Origin: Cupriavidus sp. D384
Lineage (GTDB): Bacteria > Pseudomonadota > Gammaproteobacteria > Burkholderiales > Burkholderiaceae
Direction: 5' to 3'
Length of the DNA: 64,000 nucleotides
Assembly (NCBI RefSeq): GCF_001652915.1
Contig: NZ_BBQI01000102.1
Location: 186,001 to 250,000 of the forward strand
The notes under the pieces were generated by a model. It had not been told where the DNA came from. It did not search any database and saw nothing but the letters and a program-made list of their open reading frames with translations. Shown piece after piece: positions 18,656 through 27,825 of this stretch. The first letter of the stretch is position 1. Every line of letters begins with the position of its first letter. Position numbers and translations under genes: made by a program.

Positions 18656-19930
18656 TCATGGCCGGTTCGCCTGGCGCCTGGCCGCAGGCGGAAACAGCGG
18701 CCAGACGCCCAGCGCCACCAGGGCCGTCGTCGCCCAGACCACTGACCACGACGTCACCGCCAGCCAGTGCGGCAGGACAAGCGGCGTAACGAAGAATCCG
18801 AAGAACACCACGGTGTTGGCCATGCCCAGCGCGGTGCCTGCGCGGTCGGCCCCGGCCATGGCAGCCAGTTCGGTGTAACCCACGCCGTGCCATGCGGAAA
18901 CCGCGATACCGGCGAGCGCCAGCATCACGGGCACCAGGGCCATCAGCCGGGCGTCTGCCGAGCTGCCCTGCACGCAGGCTGCCAGCAGCAGGAAGGCCGT
19001 CACGGTCATCAGCGTGCAGCCGCGCAGATAGGTGCGGCGATTGCCGTGCCGATCCGTCCAGCGACCGCTCCAGACACGCGTGACCATTGCACCGGCCTGG
19101 ATGGTGACCAGCGTGGCCGTGATCGCGCCAAGCCCAGCATGCGCGTAGTCATGCAGGAAGATCGATGCGAAGGTCAGCACCGCGAATTGCGGCACGCAAA
19201 GCAGGCCGATAGCCAGCACGATGCGCCAGATGCTTGCCCGGCCAAGCGGATTCGGGCTGCGCAACCGGGCCGCGGCCGTCGTCTGCAAATCGGGCGGTTC
19301 ATGGAGCCAGCACCAGGTGAGAACGGCAGAGACGCCGCACAGCAGCGCGACCCAGCCAAAGGCCCAGGCAAAGCCGAAGGTGGATGCCAGCCATGGCAGG
19401 GTCAGCGCGCCAATGCCGCCGCCCATCGGCACCGCTGTCTGGCGGATGCTCATGGCAAGTCCGCGCTCGCCCTCATGGAACCAGCGCATGACCGCGCGGC
19501 CGCTGGCGCCGTTGACGCTGCCGCCGACCAGGCCGACCAGTGTCATTGCCAGTACCAGCCATGACAGCGAAGGGATATGCGCGGCCGATCCGATGGCTGG
19601 TGTCAGCCAGATAGCCATCGCCAGCAACGCCGCACTGGTGGCGGCCAGTCCGCCCAGCAGCACGGGCCGATCGCCCCATCGGTCGGCAGCCAGGCCCCAG
19701 GGCAGTTCGGACAACGCGGTGCCCAGGCCGAGCGCGCCGACGGCCAGGCCGACTTGGGCGGTGTCCAGATGGTAGCCGGTGCGCATCCAGACGGCCGTTG
19801 TCGGGATGCCGCTCACGGCGGCCAGTACGCTGGCGTTGGCCGCCACGCCAACGCCCAGTACTTTCCAGCGATGAGACGGGGCCAGGCGCCGGGCCGGCGC
19901 TACGGAAATTGGAGCAGTGTGCGAAGACAT
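18656..19930 (-). CDS. Major facilitator superfamily transporter
   Basis: 424 residues with about 12 hydrophobic segments. The loop 2-3 motif is LPWGLAADRWGDRPVLLGGLAA, the equivalent of G-x-L-x-D-R-x-G-R-(K/R). The second half has a matching GRWTDRHGNRRTYLRG loop. The substrate cannot be told from sequence. It is divergent from a LysR gene 102 bp away, which probably controls it. Confidence 0.88.
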   Translation of the reverse strand: MSSHTAPISVAPARRLAPSHRWKVLGVGVAANASVLAAVSGIPTTAVWMRTGYHLDTAQVGLAVGALGLGTALSELPWGLAADRWGDRPVLLGGLAATSAALLAMAIWLTPAIGSAAHIPSLSWLVLAMTLVGLVGGSVNGASGRAVMRWFHEGERGLAMSIRQTAVPMGGGIGALTLPWLASTFGFAWAFGWVALLCGVSAVLTWCWLHEPPDLQTTAAARLRSPNPLGRASIWRIVLAIGLLCVPQFAVLTFASIFLHDYAHAGLGAITATLVTIQAGAMVTRVWSGRWTDRHGNRRTYLRGCTLMTVTAFLLLAACVQGSSADARLMALVPVMLALAGIAVSAWHGVGYTELAAMAGADRAGTALGMANTVVFFGFFVTPLVLPHWLAVTSWSVVWATTALVALGVWPLFPPAARRQANRP

Positions 19931-20032
19931 GGCGGACAGGTGATTCCAGAGCTGTTTGACGCGGACCAGTCTGTCACCGAGAATTCATCCTGAAAATCGG
20001 AAAATATTTCACGATTCGTTCGATAAAACAGG

Positions 20033-20986
20033 ATGGTTGCGATGTCCCGAACCAATCTCGATCTGGCGGCGCTGCGTAGCCTGCTGGCTGGCATGGAACT
20101 GGGCAGTTTTGCCCGCGCCGCGGACCGCGTAGGCCGCTCCACGTCGGCCATCAGCGCCCAGATCCGGAAGCTTGAAGAGCAGGCGGGCACCCCGCTGTTC
20201 CGCAAGGCCGGGCGCGGGCTGGCGCTCACGGCCGCGGGCGAGGCGATGCTGCGCTATGCACGTCGTCTGGTGGAGCTGAACGACGAAGCGGTCAGTGCGG
20301 TGCGTGGCGTCGACCTGGCGGGCGGCATACGTCTCGGTCTGCAGGAGGAATTTGGCGAAGGATTGCTGCCCGAGGTACTAGGCCGCTTCGCCCGGGCGCA
20401 CCCGAAAGTGCGCATCGAGGCGGTGGTGTCACGCAATGCCGACCTGCTGGAACGGATCGACACGGGACGCTGCGATCTTGCGCTGGTGTGGGCCGACATG
20501 CATCCCGCGGCGTCGGACGACATTGCCGGCTATGCAATGGGACACCGGTTCGTCGAGCGCATCGACGAGGTGCCAATGTGCTGGGTAGGGGCCGCCACGG
20601 GTGCCGCGTGGGTCCCTTGGCAACCGGGCGATGGCGAGCCGTTGCCGTTGGTGGCCTTTGATCGCCCCTGCCAGTTCCATTCGGCTGCCATGGCGGCGCT
20701 GGATCGCGCCGGTATCCCCTGGCGGGTAACGTTCTCCAGCCCGAATCTTGGAGGATTATGGGCGGCGGCCGCAGCCGGGCTTGGGCTGACCGTGCGCTCG
20801 CGCTACGGGTTGCCCGCAGGCGTGCGCGCGCTGCAGGCCGGGGAGTGCGGCCTGCCCGCGTTGCCATCGATGTCGCTGGCCATGGTGCGGGCGTCGGCAA
20901 CGATGCCGCCCGAGGTGGAGCGGCTCGCGGAAATCCTGCGCGCCGCCTTGCCCGGCGCGCCGGTACAGGACGCCCTGGCTGCCTGA
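20033..20986 (+). CDS. LysR-family transcriptional regulator
   Basis: 317 residues. The N-terminal helix-turn-helix is AALRSLLAGMELGSFARAADRVGRSTSAISAQIRKLEEQAGTPLFRK, followed by a periplasmic-binding-protein-like effector domain. A second ATG three codons in (20042) is an equally possible start. It is divergent from the MFS gene, its most likely target. Confidence 0.88.
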   Translation: MVAMSRTNLDLAALRSLLAGMELGSFARAADRVGRSTSAISAQIRKLEEQAGTPLFRKAGRGLALTAAGEAMLRYARRLVELNDEAVSAVRGVDLAGGIRLGLQEEFGEGLLPEVLGRFARAHPKVRIEAVVSRNADLLERIDTGRCDLALVWADMHPAASDDIAGYAMGHRFVERIDEVPMCWVGAATGAAWVPWQPGDGEPLPLVAFDRPCQFHSAAMAALDRAGIPWRVTFSSPNLGGLWAAAAAGLGLTVRSRYGLPAGVRALQAGECGLPALPSMSLAMVRASATMPPEVERLAEILRAALPGAPVQDALAA

Positions 20987-21010
20987 TGCAGCCTGGCGTC
21001 ATGCCGTTGC

Positions 21011-21046
21011 GTCAGCCGCGTCAGCCGCGTCAGCCGCGTCAACCGC
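21011..21046. repeat. Short 9-bp tandem repeat
   Basis: Three exact copies of GTCAGCCGC are followed by one variant (GTCAACCGC) and a partial unit (GTCAGTCG). The array sits between the stop of the LysR gene and the stop of the convergent DUF883-like gene. It is non-coding, or at most lies just beyond both ends. Such arrays change copy number by slippage. Confidence 0.85.
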
Positions 21047-21047
21047 G

Positions 21048-21404
21048 TCAGTCGTCGTAGCGGTCACCGTGGCGCATCGGCCGGCACAGCAGCGCGCCCA
21101 GCAGGATGCCGAGGCCCAGGGCCATGCCCAGCGCCTTGACCGGCTCGCGGTGCGTGTATTCGGTCACGCATTCCTGCCCGCGCGACATGCTGTCGGTGAC
21201 CGATGCCTTGATCGATGCCAGCTTGTCCGATCCCTGGGCTGCCTTTGCCAGGAAGGTCTGCTTGGCAGTCTCGATCGCTTCGCCGGTCAGGTTCGGCAAC
21301 TGCGCTAGCAGGTCATCCAGATCCTTGGCCATTTGCCGGGTATCGGCCTGCAGTTTCTGCTGGGCGTTGGATGGATTGATGTCGTTGGGGTCATAGGCGG
21401 CCAT
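21048..21404 (-). CDS. DUF883/ElaB-like membrane-anchored protein
   Basis: 118-residue protein of the ElaB/YqjD/DUF883 type. An amphipathic helical region (LQADTRQMAKDLDDLLAQLPNLTGEAIETAKQTFL) leads to a C-terminal anchor, REPVKALGMALGLGILLGALLCRP. The family has a Gly-rich terminal transmembrane helix and some members tether ribosomes to the membrane in stationary phase. ATG 21404 has an AGGAG site; a longer reading frame upstream is unsupported. The last codons abut the 9-bp tandem repeat. Confidence 0.82.
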   Translation of the reverse strand: MAAYDPNDINPSNAQQKLQADTRQMAKDLDDLLAQLPNLTGEAIETAKQTFLAKAAQGSDKLASIKASVTDSMSRGQECVTEYTHREPVKALGMALGLGILLGALLCRPMRHGDRYDD

Positions 21405-21737
21405 GGCGTCTCCTGGCTGGGTGCGGATGCGGAAATCTGCTGGCGCAGGTTTCATACCAGCGGCCCCTGCACGACGTTTGACGGCTGGCCGGCAATCGAT
21501 CTGGCAACCGGCAGCGCCGACTTACCGGTGTTTGTAATTTGCACCATGGCAAACCAGGCGAGCGTCACCGATCCGCATCGGGTGGCCGATGTGCCGTATG
21601 AGAGCAATCTGATTTCGGGCGCGATGAGACAAATACGATTTCGCTTGGATGCCCGCTGCGGTATGGTGGTCCCGTGTGATGAAGTCCGCCCACGGAAGAG
21701 CGGACCACAGACAGCTAACCTTGTTCAGGGGTCAATC

Positions 21738-22190
21738 ATGAGGATTTTTCGAACTGCCGCAACGGCACAGCACTGCGCCAACGACGCAATCGATGCGAAG
21801 CCGCAACCTGGCCGGCCCGGAGCATCCGGCTACGCAAGAGGGCCGCGCCCAGGGCGCCACGGCATGGCGGACTGGGCGCCCGTCCTCGCCATGGTGGGGG
21901 CAGGGGTGATGTTCGTGCTCTACATCATGACAACGATCAACGCGTCGATGGCCGACAAGCCGGTCGCCGTGACGCGAAGTATCGACGAGCTGGACAAGCG
22001 GGTGAATGTGCGTTTCGACGAGATGGACAAGCGCTTCAACGGCCAGTTCGATGCGATGGGCAAACGAATGGACCGCCTGGAGGCGCGAGTCGATCGAACC
22101 GACGAGCGGTTGAGCAAGCTGGAGACGCAACTGACGTCGATGGACGCCAAGCTGGACCGCGTGCTCGAACTCGCCATCAGGCGCCGTTGA
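21738..22190 (+). CDS. Membrane-anchored coiled-coil protein of unknown function
   Basis: 150 residues. One transmembrane helix (APVLAMVGAGVMFVLYIMTTI) is preceded by a basic, Gly/Pro-rich stretch. A charged region then repeats about every 11 residues: ELDKRVNVRFDEMDKRF, then GKRMDRLEARVDRTDERLSKLE, then LTSMDAKLDRVLEL. This predicts a long parallel coiled coil outside or beneath the membrane, as in many small phage-like and envelope proteins. The start at 21738 has an AGGGG site; ATG 21864 (MADWAPVL) would give just the helix and coil. I do not recognise a specific family. Confidence 0.68.
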   Translation: MRIFRTAATAQHCANDAIDAKPQPGRPGASGYARGPRPGRHGMADWAPVLAMVGAGVMFVLYIMTTINASMADKPVAVTRSIDELDKRVNVRFDEMDKRFNGQFDAMGKRMDRLEARVDRTDERLSKLETQLTSMDAKLDRVLELAIRRR

Positions 22191-22218
22191 CGGCCTCTTG
22201 CCATTGTTGCGGCGGTGC

Positions 22219-22740
22219 CTATTCCTTGCCGGCGCCGGTGCAGATTCCATGCAGCTTGCGCAGGCCGGTATAGAGTCCCAGCCGCTCCTCGGGCGTCAGC
22301 AGGCGGATCACCGAAGCCTGGCCGCGCCGCGCCAGCGGGATCACCTGCGCGTGAAGCGCGGCGCCGGCATCGCTGATCTTGCAGGACAGGCGCTTGCGGG
22401 GCGTCGTGCCTTCCGATTCCAGCGTGACCAGGCCACGGTCTTCGAGCAGTCGCAGCGTGCGGCTGACCAGGGCCTTGTCCGAAGTCGACTGCTTGACCAG
22501 TTCGGCGAACGACATCGGCTCGCCGTGCGCCAGTAGCGCCAGGATGCGCCATTCCGGTACGGTCAGGTCGAATTGTGTCGCATAGGGCTCGGTCACGCTG
22601 CTGCGCAGGGCCGTCACCAGCTGGCTCAGCATGGTCGTCAGGAAGTCGTTGACGTTCAGGCCGGTGCCCGCTTCGTCGAGATGCGACCAGGGATCGATGC
22701 CCTCGGTGGTGGCCGGAGTGTGCTGGGTGGTACTGGACAT
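22219..22740 (-). CDS. MarR-family transcriptional regulator
   Basis: 173 residues. The winged-helix core is FDLTVPEWRILALLAHGEPMSFAELVKQSTSDKALVSRTLRLLEDRGLVTLES, followed by the wing and a C-terminal dimerisation helix. The N-terminal 25 residues are extra and polar. It lies on the same strand as the SDR gene but 258 bp downstream, with a hairpin in between, so it is probably a separate unit. A short GTTGTTCGCAAC palindrome about 70 bp upstream may be its operator. Confidence 0.88.
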   Translation of the reverse strand: MSSTTQHTPATTEGIDPWSHLDEAGTGLNVNDFLTTMLSQLVTALRSSVTEPYATQFDLTVPEWRILALLAHGEPMSFAELVKQSTSDKALVSRTLRLLEDRGLVTLESEGTTPRKRLSCKISDAGAALHAQVIPLARRGQASVIRLLTPEERLGLYTGLRKLHGICTGAGKE

Positions 22741-22918
22741 GTACGGGGCGCTTGGAAGGTATGCCGGGAAATCGCCCGGAAAACGCCTGCGATTGTCTCA
22801 CACCGCTTGTTGTTCGCAACTTTGTGGCGCCACGCGTCTTATCGGTGCCGAGTGTTCATGGGAGCATGGTTCGTCTGCGGCCGGTTTGAGGCATCAACCA
22901 GCCGGCCGCATGACGACA

Positions 22919-22954
22919 GCCAGCCCCTTGCCCGGATGGGGGGAAGGGGCTGGC
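22919..22954. terminator. Strong hairpin downstream of the SDR gene
   Basis: GCCAGCCCCTT (22919-22929) and AAGGGGCTGGC (22944-22954) form a perfect 11-bp stem with a 14-nt loop, 45 bp past the SDR stop. No T run follows on the minus strand, so this may be a processing or Rho-assisted end rather than a classical terminator. Confidence 0.45.
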
Positions 22955-22998
22955 ATGGCCCGGGCGGATGCTGCCGTCACGCCCGGAGGCTTCCGGTA

Positions 22999-23739
22999 TT
23001 ACGCTGCGAAACCGCCGTCCACGTTCAGGCTGGCACCGGTCACGAAGCTCGCTTCCGGACCCGCCAGGTAGGCAACCATGCTGGCGATTTCGTCGGGCTG
23101 GCCATGGCGCGGCAGGGCCATCAGGCCGTGCAGGGATGTGGCGAATTCCGAGTTCTCCGGGTTCATGTCGGTGTTGACCGGGCCGGGCTGCACGTTGTTG
23201 ACCGTGATGCCCTTCGGCCCGAGGTCGCGCGCCATGCCTTGCACCAGGCCCTTCAGGGCCGACTTGCTCATCGCGTAGGCGGCACCGCCCGCGAACGGCA
23301 TGCGGTCGGCGTTGGTGCTGCCGATGTTGATGATGCGGCCGCCTTCGCCCATATGCGACAGCACGGCCTTGCTGGCGACAAACACGGCGCGTACGTTCAC
23401 GGCGAGCGTCTTGTCGAAGTCGTCCAGCGAGAAATCTTCTACCGGGCCCAGGAACAGCACGCCGGCGTTGTTCACCAGAATGTCGATCCGGCCGAAATGG
23501 ATGGCGGCGTCGTTGATGGCGCTGGTGAGCGCGGCGGCGTCGGCAGCGTCTGCGCGGTACGCCTTGGCGCGGCCGCCTGCTGCCTGGATCGATTCCACCA
23601 GTGCCTGCGCGGCGGCGCCGGAGCTCTGGTAGGTAAAGGCGACGGCGGCGCCGTCCCGCGCCAGGCGGCGTACCACGGCGGCGCCGATGCCGCGTGCACC
23701 ACCGGTAACGAAGGCTACTTTGTTCGAGAGCGAGGTCAT
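22999..23739 (-). CDS. Short-chain dehydrogenase/reductase (SDR)
   Basis: 246-residue NAD(P)-dependent oxidoreductase. The cofactor motif TGGARGIG is at residues 13-20, NNAG follows the fourth strand, and the catalytic set is the Ser of INIGSTNAD with YAMSK. The C-terminal NVDGG is typical of FabG-like members. The substrate is unknown. It is divergent from a LysR regulator 108 bp away, which probably controls it. Confidence 0.9.
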   Translation of the reverse strand: MTSLSNKVAFVTGGARGIGAAVVRRLARDGAAVAFTYQSSGAAAQALVESIQAAGGRAKAYRADAADAAALTSAINDAAIHFGRIDILVNNAGVLFLGPVEDFSLDDFDKTLAVNVRAVFVASKAVLSHMGEGGRIINIGSTNADRMPFAGGAAYAMSKSALKGLVQGMARDLGPKGITVNNVQPGPVNTDMNPENSEFATSLHGLMALPRHGQPDEIASMVAYLAGPEASFVTGASLNVDGGFAA

Positions 23740-23853
23740 GATCGGTTTCCTTTCAGGTGAGGGGTTGGTGAGCGAAGTATGGTTTTTGCGATCCCCTACC
23801 GGTAGTCACAAATTCAGATCAACTTTTTCAACCGTTGGTATAAGCTTGTGGGC

Positions 23854-24777
23854 ATGGACGCCCTGAACCTGCTTGAATCGTTTATCCAGAGTGCCGAGAC
23901 GGGCAGCTTTTCGGCTGCGGCCCGCCGGCTTGGGCTGACGCCGGCGGCGATCAGCAAGAACGTCGCCCGGCTTGAGGACCATCTCGGGTTGCGGCTGTTC
24001 CAGCGCAGCACTCGCAAGCTCACGCTGACCATGGGCGGCGAGCAGTTTTTCCGGCAGGTGTCCGATCCCTATGCCACGCTGCGCGATGCGTTTGCCAGCG
24101 CCGCCCAGGAAGACGGCCGGCCGGCCGGCGTGCTGAGAGTCAGCATGGGCGTCGCCTTCGGGCGCGAATACCTGGTGCCGCTGCTTGGCGAGTTTCTGGC
24201 GATGTATCCGGCCATCGTTCCTGACTGGCACTTCGACAACCGGAGCGTGGATTTGATTGCCGGCGGCTTTGATGCGGCCATCGGTGGCGGCATCGAACTG
24301 ACCGAAGGCGTGGTGGCGCGCGAACTGGCGCGTACGTACGTGGTGGCGGTGGCATCGCCGGCCTACCTGGAAGGGCGGGCGCCGCCGAAGCATCCGGCCG
24401 ACCTGTCCGCGTTCGATGGCATCGTGCGCCGGTCGTCCTCGACCGGGCGCCTGCGGCTGTGGAACCTGCGCAACCAGATCGGCGAGGAAGCCCTGGCCGA
24501 GCCGCGCACCCGCATGATCTTCGATGACCCGGAAGCCATGGCCCACGCCGCGATGCAGGGGCTGGGCGTGGCGTTGCTGCCGATGCCCCATGCCGCGCCG
24601 TGGCTGGAACGCGGTGCGCTGGTGCGCCTGCTGCCCGGGTGGTGTGCTGACAACGGCCCTCTTGCGCTTTACTATCCCAACCGCAAGCTGCTGCCGCCCA
24701 AGACGCGCGTGTTTGTCGATTTCATCGTCGATGCCTTCCAGCGCAAGGGCCTGGCCCGCAGATTCGACGGACGCTGA
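23854..24777 (+). CDS. LysR-family transcriptional regulator
   Basis: 307 residues from ATG 23854; a GTG two codons earlier is also possible. MDALNLLESFIQSAETGSFSAAARRLGLTPAAISKNVARLEDHLGLRLFQRSTRKLTLT is the CrgA/AaeR-type helix-turn-helix. The effector domain shows DVAIGGG-like and PPKHPADLSAF segments. It is divergent from the SDR gene, an arrangement common for LysR regulators of aldehyde or quinone reductases. Confidence 0.9.
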   Translation: MDALNLLESFIQSAETGSFSAAARRLGLTPAAISKNVARLEDHLGLRLFQRSTRKLTLTMGGEQFFRQVSDPYATLRDAFASAAQEDGRPAGVLRVSMGVAFGREYLVPLLGEFLAMYPAIVPDWHFDNRSVDLIAGGFDAAIGGGIELTEGVVARELARTYVVAVASPAYLEGRAPPKHPADLSAFDGIVRRSSSTGRLRLWNLRNQIGEEALAEPRTRMIFDDPEAMAHAAMQGLGVALLPMPHAAPWLERGALVRLLPGWCADNGPLALYYPNRKLLPPKTRVFVDFIVDAFQRKGLARRFDGR

Positions 24778-24816
24778 ACTGTCATTTCACGAAGCACCCC
24801 ACATCGGGAGGGCTGT

Positions 24817-27723
24817 ATGGCAACGGCAGTGCGACGGAGCGTGCCGCTCCATCTCCATATCTGGACGTGGTTCGGCTCGCTGGTGCTGCTGGTGGGGGCG
24901 CTGGTCTGCGGCATCAACTACGTGATGACCAAGGCCGCGCTGGAGCGGTCGGTGACGGACACCACGCAGCGCGTCAGCCGCGAAAGCCTGGAGGAAGTCG
25001 AGAACCTGCTGCAACCCGCCCAGATGGCGGTCAGGCTGCTCAGCCACAGTTCGCTGGCCGATGCCACGACGCTGGCGCAGCGCAGGCAGCGCATGGCGCT
25101 GATGCGCGACGCGCTGGAAAGCTCGCCAATCCTGCAGGCGCTGTATCTTGGCTATGCCGACGGCAGCTTCTTCTATATGCGTCCGCTGCGCGACGAAGGC
25201 GAGCGCGCCGCCTACAAGGCGCCCGCAAACGCGGCATTCCTGGTGCAAAGTGTCGACCATGACACCGGCCGTGCGGTGGGTCGCTACTACTATATGGCAG
25301 CCGACCTGCATCCCATCGGCGAGGCCCCCGCCGCCGAGCTTGCCGCCCGCTTCGACGCACGCACGCGGCCCTGGTACACCGAGGCCATGGCCTCCGGCAA
25401 GGTGGTGCGCACCGATCCGTACATGTTCTATTCAGACCGTGAGTCCGGCGCCACGCTGGCCGTGCGTACTGCCAATCGCCAGGCAGTTGTCGGCGGCGAC
25501 TTCCGCCTGGACGCACTAGGACAACTGCTGAACCACGAAACACTGACGCCGCGGGCGGTGCTGGCCTTGCTGGACCAGAAGGGCGTGCTGGTGGCGATCA
25601 ACCGCAAGCCGCCCGAATCCGTTGCCGCTCCCGACTCGCTGAGCATGAATCCGGCGGGCCGGCCCGAAGACTACGGCCTGGCCGTCTTCACGCGGCTGGC
25701 CGCCGGCGTGGCGACCCCGCCCGACTCGTCGGCGGGGACACATGGCATGGCGCTGGTGCGTGCCGATGGCGAAGACTGGTACACGTCGGCCGATCGCCTC
25801 AACCTCAAGGACCCCGATTCGCTGGTGCTGGTGTCGGCCATCCCGCAGGCGGAACTGCTGCACGACGCCCGTCAGCAGGCCGCGCTGGGCATGGCCCTGA
25901 CCGGGCTGGTGCTGCTGCTGGCGTTGCCGGTCACCTGGCTGGTGGCACGCAGCGTGGCGCGGCCGCTGCAATTGCTGGCCGGCGAGGCCGACGCCGTACG
26001 GCGCTTCGATTTCGTGCGTCCGGTATCGGTGCGCTCGAATATTGCCGAGGTGCACGCGCTGGCCGTGACGATGGACCAGATGCGCGGCACCATCCAGCGC
26101 ATGCTGCACGTCATGCGGGCCGTATCGGCCGAGCATCGCCTCGACCGGCTCCTGCCGCTGCTGCTGCAGGAAACGCTCAGTGCCGCTGGCGGGCAGGCCG
26201 GTGCGCTGTACATGACGGCCAGTGACGAGGGCCTGAGTCCGGCCGTGGGCTTCGACCGCAGTGGGGCCGAGGTGACCACGATGAACGAGACGCTGACGCT
26301 CGATACCTTGCCCCTGGTACGTACGGCCGTGCGCGAAGGCAAGGCGCACGCCGGCCATCTGACGTCTGCCGACGTGGGCGCCGCGCGGCTCGATGTCCTG
26401 TCGGGGGCCGCGCCGGTACACGCCGCCGTCATTCCGCTGATCAACCGCCAGCAGGCGCTGCTGGGCGTCGTGCTGGTACTGCGCGATACGCCGATCGAAG
26501 CCTCGCAGCTGGCGTTTGCCAGCACAATGGCAAGCCTGTCGGCCGGCGCGCTGGAGGTGGGTGAACTCACCACCGCGCAGCGCGACCTGTTCGATGCGTT
26601 TATCCGCCTGCTGGCCGGCGCCATCGATGCCAAGAGCCCGCACACCGGCGGCCACTGCGCGCGGGTGCCGGAACTGGCCAAGCTGTTGGCGCGGGCCGCC
26701 TGCGAGGCCACCGACGGGCCTTACCAGTCGTTCGACCTGACCGATACGCAATGGGAGGCGCTGCACGTGGCCGCCTGGCTGCATGATTGCGGCAAGGTCA
26801 CGACGCCCGACTACGTCATCGACAAGGCGACCAAGCTGGAAACGCTGCACGACCGCATCCACGAAGTGCGCATGCGTTTCGAGGTGCTCAAGCGCGATGC
26901 GGAAATTGCCTGCCTGCAGGCCGTGGCCGATGGCGAGAACCCGCAGGCCGCGCGCGAGCGGCGCGACGCATTGCTGCATGAACTCGACGAGGAGTTCGCA
27001 TTCGTGGCCGCGTGCAACGTGGGCGGCGAGCAGATGGATGCCGCGCACCAGGCGCGCCTGAGGCAGATCGCCACGCGCACCTGGCGCCGCACGCTGGACG
27101 ACCGGCTCGGGATCTCGCACGAGGAGCTTGCACGCCGGCACAATGTGCCCGCCGCGCCGCTGCCCGTCATGGAACCACTGCTGGCCGACCGGCCCGATCA
27201 CCGGATCGAACGTGCCGCGCGAGACCATATCGACGACATCAACCCCTGGGGCTTCCGGCTTCGCACGCCCGAGTACCTCTACGATCGTGGAGAGCTGCAC
27301 AACCTGACGATATCGCGTGGCACGCTGACGGCGGAAGAACGCTTCAAGATCGAGGACCATATCGTGCAGACGCAGATCATGCTGTCGCGGCTGCCATTTC
27401 CCAAACACCTGCGCGACGTGCCCGAGATCGCGGGCGGTCACCACGAAAAGATGGATGGCACCGGCTACCCCCGTGGCCTCAAGCGCGATCAGATGAGCCC
27501 GCTGGCCAGGATGATGGGCATTGCGGATATTTTCGAAGCCCTGACGGCGGCAGATCGTCCGTACAAGAAGGCCAAGACGCTGTCCGAGGCCGTGGGCATC
27601 ATGACCCGGCTGCGCAATGAGCACCATATCGATGCCGAACTGTTCGACCTGTTTATCGCGGCCGGCATTCATCGCACCTACGCCGAGCGCTACATGGACC
27701 CGGCGTTGATCGACATGGCCTGA
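24817..27723 (+). CDS. Membrane sensor HD-GYP cyclic-di-GMP phosphodiesterase with large insertion
   Basis: 968 residues. TM1 is near residues 13-37. A periplasmic double-Cache-like sensor (RPWYTEAMASGKVVRTDPYMF) lies at about 40-350, TM2 near 355-378, then HAMP, a GAF-like segment (about 430-590) and an HD-GYP output domain from 590. The metal-binding residues are visible: HTGGH at 609, HD at 656-657, HHEK from 875 and DGTGYP just after. Between HDCGKVTTPD and the LTAEERFKIEDHI helix lies an insertion of roughly 150 residues, rich in Arg, Glu and Ala, which ordinary HD-GYP domains lack. It probably degrades c-di-GMP in response to an extracellular ligand. It starts 39 bp after the LysR gene. 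Confidence 0.9.
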   Translation: MATAVRRSVPLHLHIWTWFGSLVLLVGALVCGINYVMTKAALERSVTDTTQRVSRESLEEVENLLQPAQMAVRLLSHSSLADATTLAQRRQRMALMRDALESSPILQALYLGYADGSFFYMRPLRDEGERAAYKAPANAAFLVQSVDHDTGRAVGRYYYMAADLHPIGEAPAAELAARFDARTRPWYTEAMASGKVVRTDPYMFYSDRESGATLAVRTANRQAVVGGDFRLDALGQLLNHETLTPRAVLALLDQKGVLVAINRKPPESVAAPDSLSMNPAGRPEDYGLAVFTRLAAGVATPPDSSAGTHGMALVRADGEDWYTSADRLNLKDPDSLVLVSAIPQAELLHDARQQAALGMALTGLVLLLALPVTWLVARSVARPLQLLAGEADAVRRFDFVRPVSVRSNIAEVHALAVTMDQMRGTIQRMLHVMRAVSAEHRLDRLLPLLLQETLSAAGGQAGALYMTASDEGLSPAVGFDRSGAEVTTMNETLTLDTLPLVRTAVREGKAHAGHLTSADVGAARLDVLSGAAPVHAAVIPLINRQQALLGVVLVLRDTPIEASQLAFASTMASLSAGALEVGELTTAQRDLFDAFIRLLAGAIDAKSPHTGGHCARVPELAKLLARAACEATDGPYQSFDLTDTQWEALHVAAWLHDCGKVTTPDYVIDKATKLETLHDRIHEVRMRFEVLKRDAEIACLQAVADGENPQAARERRDALLHELDEEFAFVAACNVGGEQMDAAHQARLRQIATRTWRRTLDDRLGISHEELARRHNVPAAPLPVMEPLLADRPDHRIERAARDHIDDINPWGFRLRTPEYLYDRGELHNLTISRGTLTAEERFKIEDHIVQTQIMLSRLPFPKHLRDVPEIAGGHHEKMDGTGYPRGLKRDQMSPLARMMGIADIFEALTAADRPYKKAKTLSEAVGIMTRLRNEHHIDAELFDLFIAAGIHRTYAERYMDPALIDMA

Positions 27724-27825
27724 GCCGCAAGCCGCGGGCCCCTGCGCCGGGGCGTGTCCCATACGGGAAGCCGTCGCGTGGACTATGCTTCGGGAGTTCG
27801 CACAATGCGTTTCCAGGGGGCGGTG

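Noticed and set aside
21011-21046. CRISPR array
   Set aside because: Units are only 9 bp with no spacers and no cas genes nearby; a simple tandem repeat.
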